Assembly: GCF_015689195.1 (NCBI RefSeq)
Contig: NZ_CP065044.1
Span: forward strand, 3,720,001 to 3,784,000
Source: Pectobacterium aroidearum
GTDB lineage: Bacteria > Pseudomonadota > Gammaproteobacteria > Enterobacterales > Enterobacteriaceae
Length of the DNA: 64,000 bases
Direction of reading: 5' to 3'
Below, in pieces: positions 42,324 to 53,825 of the stretch. Below the pieces are notes generated by a model. The model was not told the origin of the DNA. It saw nothing but the letters and a program-made list of their open reading frames with translations, and did not search any database. The position numbers and the translations under genes are program-made. How positions within the stretch are numbered: position 1 is the stretch's first letter; each line of letters starts with the position of its first letter.

Positions 42324-44171
42324 TCAGATAGACAGCTTGTTGATGCGTTTACCGCCGTAAAGCAGGTTAACGATGGCACGAGTACCGACGATCGCCGTAA
42401 ACATTGAGGTCGCAATCCCAATCGCGGTCGTGATAGCGAACCCTTTGATAGAACCGGTACCAACCGCATACAGGATGATGACTTTAATCAACGTCGTGAC
42501 GTTCGCATCAACAATGGAGCTGAATGCCCCTTTGTAGCCCTCATGAATAGCCTGCTGCACGGAGCGACCATTACTGAGCTCTTCCTTGATACGTTCGTTA
42601 ATGAGAACGTTAGCATCCACAGCGACCGCCAGTGTAAGCACGATACCCGCGATACCCGGCATGGTTAGCGTCGCGCCTGGCAGCAGCGACATCACGCCGA
42701 CAATCAATACCAGGTTAGCAACCAATGCACTGGTCGCGATGACGCCAAATTTCTTATAGAAGAAGACCATGAAGAGGATCGATGCGATCAAGCCCCACAA
42801 ACAGGCCTCCAGACCCTGAGTGATGTTTTGCATCCCCAGCGTTGGCCCAATGGTACGTTCTTCCACAATCTGAATCGGCGCAATCAGCGCACCCGCACGC
42901 AGCAGCAGAGACAGCTGACGCGCTTCGTTCGGATTATCAATACCGGTAATACGGAAGCTGTTACCCAGTCGCGACTGAATCGTCGCTACGTTGATCACTT
43001 CTTCGTGTTTTTCCAGTATCGAACGGCCCGTTGCATCTTTCTTACCGCTGTCTTTGTATTCCACGAACAGCGTCGCCATCAGCTTGCCGATACTGTCTTT
43101 AGTGAAGTTGGACATGGTGTTACCACCAGCACTGTCCAGAGAAATATTCACCTGAGGACGGTTGTATTCGTCATTGCTTGATGTTGAGTCAGTGATGTGG
43201 TCGCCCGTCAGAATGACGCGTTTGAACAGCACAACGGGTGAACCGTCACGCATATTCTTCACTTCGGAATCGCCCGGCACGCGGCCGTTCGCCGCTGCGG
43301 TCGCATCAGCATTACTGTTGACCAGACGGAATTCCAGCGTAGCGGTGGCACCAAGAATTTCTTTCGCGCGCGCTGTGTCCTGAATACCCGGTAACTCAAC
43401 AACGATACGATCGGCACCCTGACGCTGTACCAGCGGTTCGGCAACGCCCAGTTGGTTTACACGGTTACGCAGGATATTGATGTTCTGCTGTACGGCGTAT
43501 TCACGCGCTTCACGCAGACGTTCGTCAGACATCACCGCGCGTAGCAGGTTGCTGCCGCTGCTGCTGAGAACCAGATTGCGATGACGGGACGTCAGATAGT
43601 TGATACCGTCATCACGCGTTTGAGCATCACGGAAACGAATTTCGACGCCGTAATTATCAATTTTACGCACTGAGGCATAAGGGATGTTCTTCTCACGCAG
43701 ATCGCTGCGCAAAGAGTCCATGGTTTGTTCTTGCAGTTTACCCAGCGCCGTATCCATATCCACTTCCATCAGGAAGTGAACGCCGCCGCGCAGGTCGAGC
43801 CCCAATTTCATCGGTTCAGCGCCTAACAACCGCAGCCAATTTGGCGTAGCAGGAGCCAGGTTAAGTGCAACGACGAATTTTTCGCCCAGCTCATTAACGA
43901 GCGCTTCACGCGCGCGGAGCTGAACATCAGGGTTAGAGAAGCGAGCCAGAATTGCACCATTTTCCAATGCAATCGACTTACTGGTAATGTTTTGTTCTTT
44001 TAAGACATTCTGGACTTGGATCAGCGTCGTTTCGCTGGCGGCGGTTCCCCGCGCGCCAGTAACTTGTACCGCCGGATCCTCACCATATAGGTTAGGAAGT
44101 GCGTAGAGCAGGCCGACGAACAACACCACGACCAGCATCAGGTACTTCCACAAAGGATAACGATTTAACAC
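42324..44171 (-). CDS. secD: Protein translocase subunit SecD
   Basis: Large subunit of SecDF, 615 residues as in E. coli. One N-terminal helix, a large periplasmic domain with [15 protein letters not shown], and five C-terminal helices holding the proton-path aspartate in [13 protein letters not shown]. It pulls exported chains into the periplasm using proton motive force. Between yajC and secF. Confidence 0.97.
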   Translation of the reverse strand: MLNRYPLWKYLMLVVVLFVGLLYALPNLYGEDPAVQVTGARGTAASETTLIQVQNVLKEQNITSKSIALENGAILARFSNPDVQLRAREALVNELGEKFVVALNLAPATPNWLRLLGAEPMKLGLDLRGGVHFLMEVDMDTALGKLQEQTMDSLRSDLREKNIPYASVRKIDNYGVEIRFRDAQTRDDGINYLTSRHRNLVLSSSGSNLLRAVMSDERLREAREYAVQQNINILRNRVNQLGVAEPLVQRQGADRIVVELPGIQDTARAKEILGATATLEFRLVNSNADATAAANGRVPGDSEVKNMRDGSPVVLFKRVILTGDHITDSTSSNDEYNRPQVNISLDSAGGNTMSNFTKDSIGKLMATLFVEYKDSGKKDATGRSILEKHEEVINVATIQSRLGNSFRITGIDNPNEARQLSLLLRAGALIAPIQIVEERTIGPTLGMQNITQGLEACLWGLIASILFMVFFYKKFGVIATSALVANLVLIVGVMSLLPGATLTMPGIAGIVLTLAVAVDANVLINERIKEELSNGRSVQQAIHEGYKGAFSSIVDANVTTLIKVIILYAVGTGSIKGFAITTAIGIATSMFTAIVGTRAIVNLLYGGKRINKLSI

Positions 44172-44198
44172 GGCAGTTCCCTTCGGGAAAATCGGAAA

Positions 44199-44531
44199 TT
44201 ACAGGGCCTTAATCGTGCCCTTCGGCAGCACGGCAGCCACGAAATCACGTTTGATAACCACTTCATTGGTTTCGTTCAACGCAATCGCAATATAGCCAGT
44301 TTCGGACACTTTAGTCACGCGACCAACCAGACCACCGGTCGTTAATACTTCATCGCCCTTGCTGATAGAATCCATTAACTTTTTGTGTTCCTTGGCGCGT
44401 TTTTGCTGAGGACGCAGGATCATAAAGTAGAAAATCAGACCAAAAACGGCCAGCATAATAACCAGAGAGTACGGGCTTCCCTGAGCCGGAGCGCCGGTTG
44501 CAGCTACAGCATCGGAGATGAAAAGACTCAT
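44199..44531 (-). CDS. yajC: Sec translocon accessory protein YajC
   Basis: Single-pass membrane protein of 110 residues that joins SecDF. One helix at about residues 20-40 is followed by the conserved RPQQKRAKEHKKLMDSISKGDEV segment. Gene order tgt-yajC-secD-secF is universal in enterobacteria; 108 bp separate it from tgt. Confidence 0.97.
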   Translation of the reverse strand: MSLFISDAVAATGAPAQGSPYSLVIMLAVFGLIFYFMILRPQQKRAKEHKKLMDSISKGDEVLTTGGLVGRVTKVSETGYIAIALNETNEVVIKRDFVAAVLPKGTIKAL

Positions 44532-44639
44532 TTAAATATCCTCTTTTTTGTCAAAAGATAAGCTATCAAAAAGATAAATTATCAACCTTACAATCGTAAA
44601 AACGCTTCACAGCAAAATGCTATTCATAGCAAACAGGCT

Positions 44640-45785
<1,146 letters not shown>

Positions 45786-45882
45786 TTAGCCTCCAGCATC
45801 AGAAAAACAGTCTGATGGTAATGATGTATTAATGCCTGACAGAGCGTGGTCTGTGGCATCGCTATTATGCAGAAAGCAGGGT

Positions 45883-46950
45883 TTATCCCACTTTTTCCTG
45901 TTCGGCCATCGGGTTGTGCGTAATAAACATCGCATCACCGTAGCTGAAAAAACGATACTGCTCTGACACCGCCTGGCGGTAGGCAGACATCGTGTTCTGG
46001 TAGCCAGCAAAGGCCGACACCAGCATGATTAACGTCGATTCGGGCAAATGGAAATTGGTCACCAGCACATCGATAATGCGGTAGTGATAACCTGGATAGA
46101 TGAAAATTTTGGTATCGCCGAAAAACGGTTCGATTGGCGCGTTCTGGCTGGCCTGTGCGGCACTTTCCAGTGAGCGTACCGAGGTGGTGCCAACGGCTAT
46201 CACACGGTTTCCACGCGCCTTGCACGCCAGCACGGCATCAACAACGTCCTGCGGCACTTCGGCATATTCGGCGTGCATGATGTGATCTTCGATCGTATCG
46301 ACGCGAACAGGCTGGAAAGTCCCCGCCCCCACGTGCAGCGTTACAAACGCCATTTCGATGCCCTTCTCGCGCAGCGCAGCCAGCATCGGCTCATCAAAAT
46401 GTAAACCCGCTGTCGGCGCCGCTACGGCACCCGGACGCTGGCTATATACCGTCTGATACAGCTCACGATCGGCGTCTTCATCAGGCCTGTCGATGTAAGG
46501 CGGCAGCGGCATGTGGCCGATATCATTCAGGATCGACAGGACATCACGGGAATCATCGAAATGTAGTTCAAACAGCGCATCGTGGCGAGCCGCCATCGTC
46601 GCTTTAACGCTTTCATCATCGCCCAGCAGCAGCTCTGTACCCGGTTTTGGCGCTTTTGACGCCCGAACGTGCGCCAGCACCCGATGATCATCCAGCACGC
46701 GCTCCACCAGCACTTCCAGCTTGCCGCCACTGACTTTACGGCCAAAGAGACGAGCTGGAATCACACGCGTATTGTTAAACACCAGCAGATCGCCGGGATT
46801 CAGTTTATCCAGCAGATCGGTAAACACGCCGTGCGTCAGATCTCCCGTCGGCCCGTCCAGCGATAGCAGACGGCAACCACTGCGTTCCGCTTGTGGATAA
46901 TGGGCAATCAATGATTCAGGAAGTTCAAACGAAAAATCGGCAACACGCAT
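45883..46950 (-). CDS. queA: S-adenosylmethionine:tRNA ribosyltransferase-isomerase
   Basis: Converts preQ1-tRNA to epoxyqueuosine-tRNA by moving ribose from SAM; 355 residues, as in E. coli. The N-terminal [12 protein letters not shown] and [11 protein letters not shown] (SAM region) segments are intact. First gene of queA-tgt-yajC-secDF; divergent from acpH. The 97-bp gap to tgt has no feature I could support. Confidence 0.97.
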   Translation of the reverse strand: MRVADFSFELPESLIAHYPQAERSGCRLLSLDGPTGDLTHGVFTDLLDKLNPGDLLVFNNTRVIPARLFGRKVSGGKLEVLVERVLDDHRVLAHVRASKAPKPGTELLLGDDESVKATMAARHDALFELHFDDSRDVLSILNDIGHMPLPPYIDRPDEDADRELYQTVYSQRPGAVAAPTAGLHFDEPMLAALREKGIEMAFVTLHVGAGTFQPVRVDTIEDHIMHAEYAEVPQDVVDAVLACKARGNRVIAVGTTSVRSLESAAQASQNAPIEPFFGDTKIFIYPGYHYRIIDVLVTNFHLPESTLIMLVSAFAGYQNTMSAYRQAVSEQYRFFSYGDAMFITHNPMAEQEKVG

Positions 46951-47141
46951 GGCAATTCACTTAGCTGTTAATACATTAAAAATGGGCGGCCTAGTCTAGA
47001 GCCGCAAACGCATGGCTGCAAGAAATAAGCACGCGGCAGGCGTAACGCATCACAATCCGCACCACATCACGTTCAGCGAATGCCCACACCGACATATAAG
47101 AGGACGTGCACAATAAAAGAAGAAGCGGATATACTAAGGCC

Positions 47142-47723
47142 ATGAATTTTCTCGCTCACCTCCATTTGGCCACGCTGGCCGACAGTTCTCTATTAGGCAA
47201 TCTGATGGCGGATTTCGTGCGCGGCAACCCGCAGGATAGCTATGCTGACGAGATCGTCGACGGCATCCGCCTGCATCGCCGCGTCGATTCGCTGACCGAC
47301 AGCCTGCCGGAAGTCAAACAGGCGCGTCAGTATTTCAGCGATGAATTTCGCCGCGTTGCGCCCATTACGTTGGATGTGCTGTGGGATCACTACCTTGCGC
47401 GCCATTGGTTACAGTTGGTGCCGGATACGCCCCTGCAAACCTTTATCGATGGCGCACAGTCACAAATCGAACCACATCTGGCGCACACGCCTGAACGTTT
47501 TCAGAACCTGAATCGCTATCTGTGGCCGGAGCGCTGGATGACGCGCTATGCAGAGCTGCCGTTTATCGCCGATGTGTTGCACAGAATGTCGGTACGCCGT
47601 CCTAAACTGGCGGCGCTGTCCGGTTCTTTTCAGGATATCGAGCAACACTATCACCAATTTGAAATACTCTTCTGGCAGTTTTATCCACGGATGATGCAAT
47701 TAGCGAAAGCGCAACAGCTGTAA
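47142..47723 (+). CDS. acpH: Acyl carrier protein phosphodiesterase AcpH
   Basis: Removes 4'-phosphopantetheine from acyl carrier protein; 193 residues as in E. coli. The frame begins 12 codons earlier, but [10 protein letters not shown] matches the family start. The conserved [19 protein letters not shown] and [13 protein letters not shown] segments, with the metal-binding His and Asp residues of an HD-like fold, are all there. Divergent from queA. Confidence 0.95.
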   Translation: MNFLAHLHLATLADSSLLGNLMADFVRGNPQDSYADEIVDGIRLHRRVDSLTDSLPEVKQARQYFSDEFRRVAPITLDVLWDHYLARHWLQLVPDTPLQTFIDGAQSQIEPHLAHTPERFQNLNRYLWPERWMTRYAELPFIADVLHRMSVRRPKLAALSGSFQDIEQHYHQFEILFWQFYPRMMQLAKAQQL

Positions 47724-47758
47724 GAAAGATCGCAACGTTTCCATTTTTCTACGCAACA

Positions 47759-48025
47759 TATACCCTAAATAATTCGAGTTGCGTGACAAAACGTGAGCGT
47801 TTTGAACAACGCTCTGCGTTGGTCCTTTAGGACAAGGCCATGCGGCCTTGTAACGCGGCAAGCGCACGACAAATCGGTTTTAAACCGATTTGAATAGCGC
47901 TAGCGCTAGCCCGAAGGGGGAACCTCATTTATGAGGTTCATTAGTCCCCAGGAGCTTACACAAGTAAGTGACTGGGGTGAGTAAGAATAGCCAACGCACA
48001 AGCAGCTTGAAGTATGACGGGTATT
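47759..48025. repeat. Composite ERIC element with about 140 bp of inserted hairpins
   Basis: Both ERIC ends are present: TATACCCTAAATAATTCGAG on the left and CTTGAAGTATGACGGGTAT on the right. The core CCCCAGGAGCTTAC / GTAAGTGACTGGGGTGAG lies at 47946-47980. Total length is 267 bp against 127 for the copy at 41140. The extra DNA lies in the left arm and is a chain of dyads: 47787-47804, 47822-47833, 47833-47850, 47871-47891, 47895-47908 (TAGCGCTAGCGCTA) and 47920-47939. Confidence 0.88.
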
Positions 48026-48026
48026 G

Positions 48027-48066
48027 TCCTTTCAATTAAAAGGGTTAATCTATTCCCTTGAAAGGA
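48027..48066 (+). promoter_or_regulatory. Inverted repeat before the peroxiredoxin leader frame
   Basis: TCCTTTCAA (48027-48035) and TTGAAAGGA (48058-48066) form perfect 9-bp arms. The right arm contains the AAAGGA that would serve as ribosome binding site for the small frame at 48074, so an RNA hairpin could mask it. It may equally be a protein operator. Confidence 0.45.
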
Positions 48067-48073
48067 AATAGCG

Positions 48074-48199
48074 ATGAGTTCAATAGACAAAAGCTATCTC
48101 ATTGATTGGTCTCTTTGCCTGTATTCACTCGGGCAGAATCCCTATACTGATCGCTGTTTTTTATATCATCCGATCATTAACCGCTATCTACAGGAGTAA
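48074..48199 (+). CDS. Candidate 41-residue leader peptide
   Basis: Small open frame starting MSSIDKSYLI and ending RYLQE, too short for normal gene calling. It has an AAAGGA ribosome binding site 7 bases ahead, and its stop (TAA, 48197-48199) is two bases before the peroxiredoxin ATG, inside that gene's AGGAG. It includes Cys15 and Cys28 but no recognised domain or membrane segment. Frame placement suggests translational coupling with the peroxiredoxin; chance occurrence cannot be excluded. Confidence 0.35.
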   Translation: MSSIDKSYLIDWSLCLYSLGQNPYTDRCFLYHPIINRYLQE

Positions 48200-48201
48200 T
48201 T

Positions 48202-48804
48202 ATGGTCCTGGTAACTCGTCAAGCCCCAGACTTCACCGCAGCTGCCGTTTTAGGCAGTGGCGAAATCGTCGAAAATTTCAACCTGAAGAAGCACATCAAC
48301 GGTAAAGCTGCCGTGATCTTCTTCTGGCCGATGGACTTCACCTTCGTTTGTCCGTCAGAACTGATTGCTTTCGATCACCGCTATGCCGAGTTCAAGAAAC
48401 GCGGCGTAGAAGTGGTTGGCGTTTCCTTCGACTCCGAGTTCGTACACAACGCATGGCGTAAAACCCCTGTGGACAAAGGCGGCATCGGCGAAGTGCAATA
48501 CGCAATGGTTGCTGACATTAAGCGCGAAATCCAGAAGGCCTACGGCATTGAGCACCCAGAAGCCGGTGTTGCACTGCGTGGTTCTTTCCTGATCGACAAA
48601 AACGGCGTGGTTCGCCACCAGGTGGTGAACGATCTGCCACTGGGTCGTAACATCGATGAAATGCTGCGTACTGTTGACGCGCTGCAATTCCACGAAGAGC
48701 ACGGCGAAGTGTGCCCAGCACAGTGGGAAAAAGGCAAATCCGGTATGGGCGCGTCACCAGATGGCGTAGCGAAGTACCTGTCTGAAAACGCAGACAAGCT
48801 GTAA
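48202..48804 (+). CDS. 2-Cys peroxiredoxin (AhpC/TSA family)
   Basis: Thiol peroxidase of 200 residues of the Prx1/AhpC class. The peroxidatic cysteine is Cys50 in FTFVCPSE and the resolving cysteine is Cys171 in GEVCPAQW. GGIG near residues 93-96 replaces the GGLG of over-oxidation-sensitive enzymes, and no YF motif is seen. It detoxifies peroxides with a thioredoxin or similar donor; no ahpF reductase is adjacent. Located where E. coli has malZ. An AGGAG precedes the ATG. Confidence 0.92.
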   Translation: MVLVTRQAPDFTAAAVLGSGEIVENFNLKKHINGKAAVIFFWPMDFTFVCPSELIAFDHRYAEFKKRGVEVVGVSFDSEFVHNAWRKTPVDKGGIGEVQYAMVADIKREIQKAYGIEHPEAGVALRGSFLIDKNGVVRHQVVNDLPLGRNIDEMLRTVDALQFHEEHGEVCPAQWEKGKSGMGASPDGVAKYLSENADKL

Positions 48805-48840
48805 TCCCTCATCGCTGCCCTAAGGGGTAATGTGATAATC

Positions 48841-48871
48841 AAGCCAGTTGCTATGCGACTGGCTTTTTTTT
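48841..48871 (+). terminator. Peroxiredoxin gene terminator
   Basis: AAGCCAGT / ACTGGCTT stem followed by eight T residues, 36 bp after the stop codon. Confidence 0.92.
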
Positions 48872-49029
48872 GCCTGTGATATTTCCCTCACCGCTTCTCC
48901 GCATTGCTCAACGCTTCCTAACACAACGATCTCAGAGAATACAAAAGGTTGACTGGGAGCGCTAAATCCTTAGCCTTAAAGCCACATCGTGTTAATGCAC
49001 GACAGATTCATTGGAATAAAGGAGAACGC

Positions 49030-50304
49030 ATGCAACAAAATCTCGCGCTGTGGCTGAGAGAAGCCGGAATACAACACGCTAGCATCATTGCGTTACTGAT
49101 TGTTCTTGGGCTGATATTGCTCATTTCTGCCGTCATTCATCTGATTTTGCATCAGGTTGTGCTGAAAAGAATGGTGCTGCGTTCACTCAATAAGCCAGGG
49201 AAAACCGAGGGGCACGGGTGGAAACAGGCGCTAACGCAACACAACCTGTTTAATCGGCTGGCCTTCCTGCTACAAGGGGTGATCCTCAATATTCAGGTCT
49301 TCGTATGGCTGCCTTCGCAAAGTGAAACCCGTGAAGCGCTCATCATCTGCTCCCAAGTGTGGATCATGATTTTTGCGCTGCTGTCCCTGTTTTCGCTACT
49401 CGATGTTTTGCTCAACGTCTCCGCACGAACCAAAGTCGCTGCACAGTTGCCGCTACGCGGCATCTTTCAGAGTCTGAAGCTGATTGCCACCATCGTTATC
49501 AGCATCATGGTGGTGTCATTACTTATCGGGAAATCCCCGCTGATTCTGATTAGCGGTTTAGGCGCGATGGCTGCCGTGCTGATGTTGGTGTTCAAAGATC
49601 CGATTATGGGATTGGTCGCGGGCATCCAACTCTCCGCCAACGATATGCTAACGCTGGGAGACTGGCTCGAAATGCCAAAATACGGTGCTGACGGCGCTGT
49701 TATCGACATCGGGCTGACAACGGTAAAAGTGAAAAACTGGGACAATACCGTTACCACCATCCCCACCTACTCGCTGGTGTCCGACTCTTTCAAAAACTGG
49801 CGTTCGATGTCGGAATCAGGGGGACGGCGTATCAAGCGTAGCATCAACATCGATACCACCAGCGTGCATTTCATGACGGAAGACGAACAGGCACGCTTGC
49901 TGCGCAGCAAGCTCCTGTCGCCTTATATTCAAAACAAGAAGAGCGAACTGGAGCAACACAACGCACAGTCCGAGTCCGATCTGACCTCACCGCTGAATGG
50001 CCGCCGCCTGACGAATTTAGGCACGTTCCGCGCCTACCTTCAGGTTTATCTACGCACTCATCCGGGGATTCACAAGGGGATGACGCTGATGGTACGGCAG
50101 CTCGCGCCAACGTCAGAAGGGGTACCACTGGAAATTTATGCGTTTACCAACACAACCGCCTGGGTCGATTATGAAAGCATTCAGTCCGATATTTTCGACC
50201 ATATCTTTGCGATCTTACCGGAGTTCGATCTCCGCATTCATCAGACGCCAACCGGTCACGATATGCGGGTCATGGCACAGCAAATAACGACGCCGAAAGC
50301 GTAA
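49030..50304 (+). CDS. ybdG: Mechanosensitive channel of the MscS family (YbdG-like)
   Basis: Small-conductance mechanosensitive channel of 424 residues. Five or so N-terminal helices are followed by the pore helix region and the MscS beta-domain ([25 protein letters not shown] then [15 protein letters not shown]). The cytoplasmic domain with an insertion at about residues 295-330 resembles E. coli YbdG (MscM). The frame opens 27 codons earlier, but ATG 49030 follows AAAGGAG. It protects against osmotic downshift. Confidence 0.88.
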   Translation: MQQNLALWLREAGIQHASIIALLIVLGLILLISAVIHLILHQVVLKRMVLRSLNKPGKTEGHGWKQALTQHNLFNRLAFLLQGVILNIQVFVWLPSQSETREALIICSQVWIMIFALLSLFSLLDVLLNVSARTKVAAQLPLRGIFQSLKLIATIVISIMVVSLLIGKSPLILISGLGAMAAVLMLVFKDPIMGLVAGIQLSANDMLTLGDWLEMPKYGADGAVIDIGLTTVKVKNWDNTVTTIPTYSLVSDSFKNWRSMSESGGRRIKRSINIDTTSVHFMTEDEQARLLRSKLLSPYIQNKKSELEQHNAQSESDLTSPLNGRRLTNLGTFRAYLQVYLRTHPGIHKGMTLMVRQLAPTSEGVPLEIYAFTNTTAWVDYESIQSDIFDHIFAILPEFDLRIHQTPTGHDMRVMAQQITTPKA

Positions 50305-50387
50305 TATCTCATGCAAAGGAACAAAAGCGGCTGACAAGCCTATTTACCAAATGAAAACGGGAGTGACGGAATAGAAGAGTAAAGCGT

Positions 50388-50407
50388 TTGCGCCAGGGAT
50401 GGCGCAA
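50388..50407. terminator. Hairpin between ybdG and proY
   Basis: TTGCGCC / GGCGCAA with a 6-base loop in the gap between convergent genes. Neither strand has a strong T run, so terminator activity is uncertain. Confidence 0.45.
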
Positions 50408-50512
50408 GCCGAGCTTACATGGACGTACTTGCAGCGTCTTTACGATCTATCCGTTACCCCCGCTCTGCGGACTTTTTCAGCAACCTCGCTTTTTCTGATG
50501 CAAGCGACGCGC

Positions 50513-51889
50513 TTAATTCTGTGCAACCACCGCGTTCTGACGCTTCTTCTTCCAGACATAGCCCACTAAAAGCAGCAATATCCAGATAATACCGACATAC
50601 AGCGACACACGTGTGTCCGGGAAGTAGCCAATCAGACCGATGATGAAGAACAGGAAGATAATGCCGAACACGGAGGTCGCGATACCGCCGCGTAGTGGGA
50701 ACGCCAGCGCCTTCACTTCATCCGGACTCAGACGGCGGCGGAACGCAATCTGAGAGAACAGAATCATGATCCACACCCACACCGTCGCAAACGTTGCCAG
50801 TGAAGCAATCACCAGGAAAACTTTGCCGGGCATAATGTAGTTCAGGTACACGGCGACCAGCAGCGCCATCATCATCACAACGACCGTTACCCACGGTATG
50901 CCGCGTTTGGAAATGCGGCTAAATACTTTCGGCGCGTGCCCCTGCTCCGCCATCCCGTGCAGCATACGGCCTACGCCGAAGACATCGCTGTTAATCGCCG
51001 ACAGCGACGCAGTAATCACAACAAAATTCAGGATACCTGCCGCAGCCGTAATGCCCATATGTTGGAACGTCAGCACAAACGGACTGCCGTTAGTACCAAC
51101 CTGATTCCACGGATAAATCGACATAATCACGAACAGCGTACCGACATAGAACACCAGAATACGCCACGGCACAGAGTTAATCGCGCGAGGGATAGACTTC
51201 TGCGGATCTTTGGCCTCACCGGCGGTAATCCCGATGATCTCCACGCCGCCGTACGCAAACATCACCAGTTGCAGCGAGAGGATCATCCCCATCACACCGT
51301 TACTGAAGAACCCGCCATTGCTCCAGAGATTATGGATACCGGTCGGTTCGCCGCCGTTGCCAATCCCCCAGACAATGATGCCGATCCCGGCAACAATCAT
51401 GATAATAATGGTGGCAACTTTGAAGAAAGAGAGCCAGAACTCCAGTTCACCAAAGGCTTTCACATTCATCAGGTTGATGGCGCCAATGATAAGCACCACG
51501 CTCAAGACCCACACCCAGTGCGGCACGGCGGGGAACCAGACGCCCATGTAGATGCCAAACGCAGTCACATCGGCGATGGCGACAATCAGCATCTCAAAGC
51601 AGTAGGTCCAGCCAGTGATATATCCCGCCAATGGCCCAAGGTAATCTTGCGCATAGCGAGAAAACGAACTGGACTGCGGGTTGTGTACCGACATTTCACC
51701 CAGAGCGCGCATGATGATATACGCGACAACTCCACCGATCAGATAAGCCAGTAACACGCTGGGGCCAGCCATTTGGATCGCACTCGCGGAACCATAAAAA
51801 AGACCGGTTCCGATCGCTGAGCCAAGGGCGATAAAGCGAATATGCCGCGTGCTTAACCCACGCTTGAGCTTGGAAGATGGTTGTTCCAT
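50513..51889 (-). CDS. proY: Amino acid permease ProY
   Basis: APC-superfamily amino acid transporter, 458 residues with 12 membrane helices. The N-terminal [20 protein letters not shown] motif and [12 protein letters not shown] follow the AAT family closely, and the sequence is most like E. coli ProY, described as a cryptic proline permease. It follows brnQ downstream by about 140 bp on the same strand, as in E. coli. Confidence 0.92.
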   Translation of the reverse strand: MEQPSSKLKRGLSTRHIRFIALGSAIGTGLFYGSASAIQMAGPSVLLAYLIGGVVAYIIMRALGEMSVHNPQSSSFSRYAQDYLGPLAGYITGWTYCFEMLIVAIADVTAFGIYMGVWFPAVPHWVWVLSVVLIIGAINLMNVKAFGELEFWLSFFKVATIIIMIVAGIGIIVWGIGNGGEPTGIHNLWSNGGFFSNGVMGMILSLQLVMFAYGGVEIIGITAGEAKDPQKSIPRAINSVPWRILVFYVGTLFVIMSIYPWNQVGTNGSPFVLTFQHMGITAAAGILNFVVITASLSAINSDVFGVGRMLHGMAEQGHAPKVFSRISKRGIPWVTVVVMMMALLVAVYLNYIMPGKVFLVIASLATFATVWVWIMILFSQIAFRRRLSPDEVKALAFPLRGGIATSVFGIIFLFFIIGLIGYFPDTRVSLYVGIIWILLLLVGYVWKKKRQNAVVAQN

Positions 51890-51937
51890 TGATAAGCAAC
51901 CCTGTCTTATAGAAAGAAAAACATTACAAAAAGAAAA

Positions 51938-51959
51938 ACCACAGGCAAATACCTGTGGT
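51938..51959 (-). terminator. brnQ terminator
   Basis: ACCACAGG / CCTGTGGT with a 6-base loop, about 70 bp after the brnQ stop; on the minus strand TTTTTCTTTTTG follows. A second palindrome, CCCAACGTTGGG (51967-51978), lies just before it. Confidence 0.85.
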
Positions 51960-52030
51960 GCAGAAACCCAACGTTGGGCCGGAGCAGTACGATATTCCTA
52001 CCGCTCCAGCGCTATCAGGCATTAACGATA

Positions 52031-53350
52031 TTATTGATGTACCGTAACTTCCTGACGACCACACACTCTGTCGTAAATCACCGCGACCAGCAAAATCAGC
52101 AGTGACGGTGGCAACCATGCCAACCCTTGCTCACTCAGCGGCAGGTTGAGGCTCCACTCTGGCAACAGCGATTTGAAAGCCGACGATTTTATACCATCAA
52201 CCATGCCAAATAACAGACTAACGAGCATGACGGGCGCCACAATACGTGAAGCGCTATTCCACCAGCGCAGCGTAAAGCTCAATAAAACCAGAATGATACA
52301 TGGCGGATAAATCGCTGTCAGTACAGGAATAGAAAGTTGGATCAGATGGCTAAGACCCAGGTTCGACACCACCATTGAGAAGATGCCCAGCACAAACACC
52401 AGCGTGCGGTAAGACAACGGCAGGTATTGCGCAAAGAATTCAGCGCAGGCACAGGTTAGCCCCACCGCCGTCACCAGACAGGCGATAAAGATTAACAACG
52501 CCAGGAAGCTGCTCCCCATATTGCCAAACGAGTGTTGTACATAGGCATGGAGAATTTCAGCGCCGTTCTGCGCCTGTGGCACCAGTTCGCCACTGACGGA
52601 ACCAAGCTGGAACAAACTCAAATAGACGAGAGTCAGGCCAATACCGGCAATCAAGCCCGCCCACATCGTGTAACGCGTCAGCAGCATAGGGCTTGAGACC
52701 CCACGTGAACGCGCCGCATTGACGATCACGATACCAAAGACCATCGCGCCCAGCGTATCCATCGTCAGATAGCCGTTGACGAAGCCATTGGAGAACGGCA
52801 GTTGCTCATACGCTTCCGTCGCGGGAATTGGCGTACCCGCAGGCCACAGCACCGCCGCAATACCCAATACCGCCAGCGCAATGATCTTCAGCGGCGCGAG
52901 CACATGACCAACCGTATCCAGCAGTTTGCCCGGATACAGAGAAATCGCGATAACAATGGCAAAGTAAATCAGGCTATAAATCAGCAGCGGAGACGCTCCG
53001 TTGCCGACCAGAGGAGCCAGGCCGACTTCAAACGACACGGTTGCCGTACGCGGCGTAGCGAACAGTGGCCCAACAGCCAGATAGCACACCGTGGCCAGAA
53101 CCACGCCCGCTTTTTTACCAATCGGCGAGCTGAGCGCATCTACGCCACCGCCAACCCGAGCCAGTGCGATCACGGTCAACACCGGTAGACCAACTGCGGT
53201 CAGCAGGAAGCCGATCGCCGCCGTCCAAACGTGCTCTCCCGACTGTAATCCCACCATAGGCGGGAAAATAATATTCCCAGCCCCCACGAATAAAGCAAAG
53301 GTCATAAAACCTAATGCCACAATATCTTTGGACGTTAAACGATGACTCAT
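52031..53350 (-). CDS. brnQ: Branched-chain amino acid transporter BrnQ (LIV-II)
   Basis: Sodium or proton-coupled carrier for leucine, isoleucine and valine, 439 residues with 12 helices. The conserved start [31 protein letters not shown] and the [14 protein letters not shown] loop match the family. In E. coli brnQ follows phoR directly; here two extra genes (MetE-like, PstS-like) are between them. Confidence 0.96.
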   Translation of the reverse strand: MSHRLTSKDIVALGFMTFALFVGAGNIIFPPMVGLQSGEHVWTAAIGFLLTAVGLPVLTVIALARVGGGVDALSSPIGKKAGVVLATVCYLAVGPLFATPRTATVSFEVGLAPLVGNGASPLLIYSLIYFAIVIAISLYPGKLLDTVGHVLAPLKIIALAVLGIAAVLWPAGTPIPATEAYEQLPFSNGFVNGYLTMDTLGAMVFGIVIVNAARSRGVSSPMLLTRYTMWAGLIAGIGLTLVYLSLFQLGSVSGELVPQAQNGAEILHAYVQHSFGNMGSSFLALLIFIACLVTAVGLTCACAEFFAQYLPLSYRTLVFVLGIFSMVVSNLGLSHLIQLSIPVLTAIYPPCIILVLLSFTLRWWNSASRIVAPVMLVSLLFGMVDGIKSSAFKSLLPEWSLNLPLSEQGLAWLPPSLLILLVAVIYDRVCGRQEVTVHQ

Positions 53351-53759
53351 AGTTATGTCGTGTTGCCTGTATCAAATCGATAAAAAGAAAGCTGTGTCGT
53401 TTATCGCCGCCAAAAACCGTTTACCAAGAGTTAGCTCGAAGCATGATGCCAACACTCCGGCGGCGCGAAAATGGCGGTCATAGAAGTTATTTTTTGCACA
53501 GCCATATTGGGTGCTAAGTAAAACGTTTATAGCGTAAAAAGACAAGCAGAGATCCAAAAACCAGAGTATCCAGCCTAACTATGCCAAAAAATAAGAATAT
53601 AAATTGGTTTATCTCGTTTTGCATAACACATGATTTGCGCATTTATCGATATTTCATTGCAATAAAACTGACAAAAATCGGGATAAAATGCGTTGTTCGA
53701 TCATAAAAAAACATATTTCACAGAACGCCGCGGGTAGAGAGCAGAAGAATGAGCACAAA
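53351..53759. other. AT-rich DNA upstream of brnQ
   Basis: A gap of about 410 bp, strongly AT-rich after 53540, which should contain the brnQ promoter. I could not place a convincing promoter, operator or small gene. Confidence 0.4.
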
Positions 53760-53787
53760 AAAGGCCGGATCGAATGATCCGGCCTTT
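53760..53787. terminator. Terminator of the MetE-like gene
   Basis: Perfect 12-bp arms AAAGGCCGGATC / GATCCGGCCTTT with a GAAT loop, about 40 bp after the stop codon. The minus strand continues TTTTTTGTGC. Confidence 0.92.
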
Positions 53788-53825
53788 ATTTATCCATTAC
53801 AGTGATACGGTTATTTCACTGAGTG

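Noticed and set aside
42314-42469. ATG-initiated 52-codon extension of secF into secD
   Set aside because: The GTG at 42311-42313 has GAGGAG at good spacing and matches the SecF N-terminus; the extension has no similarity to SecF.
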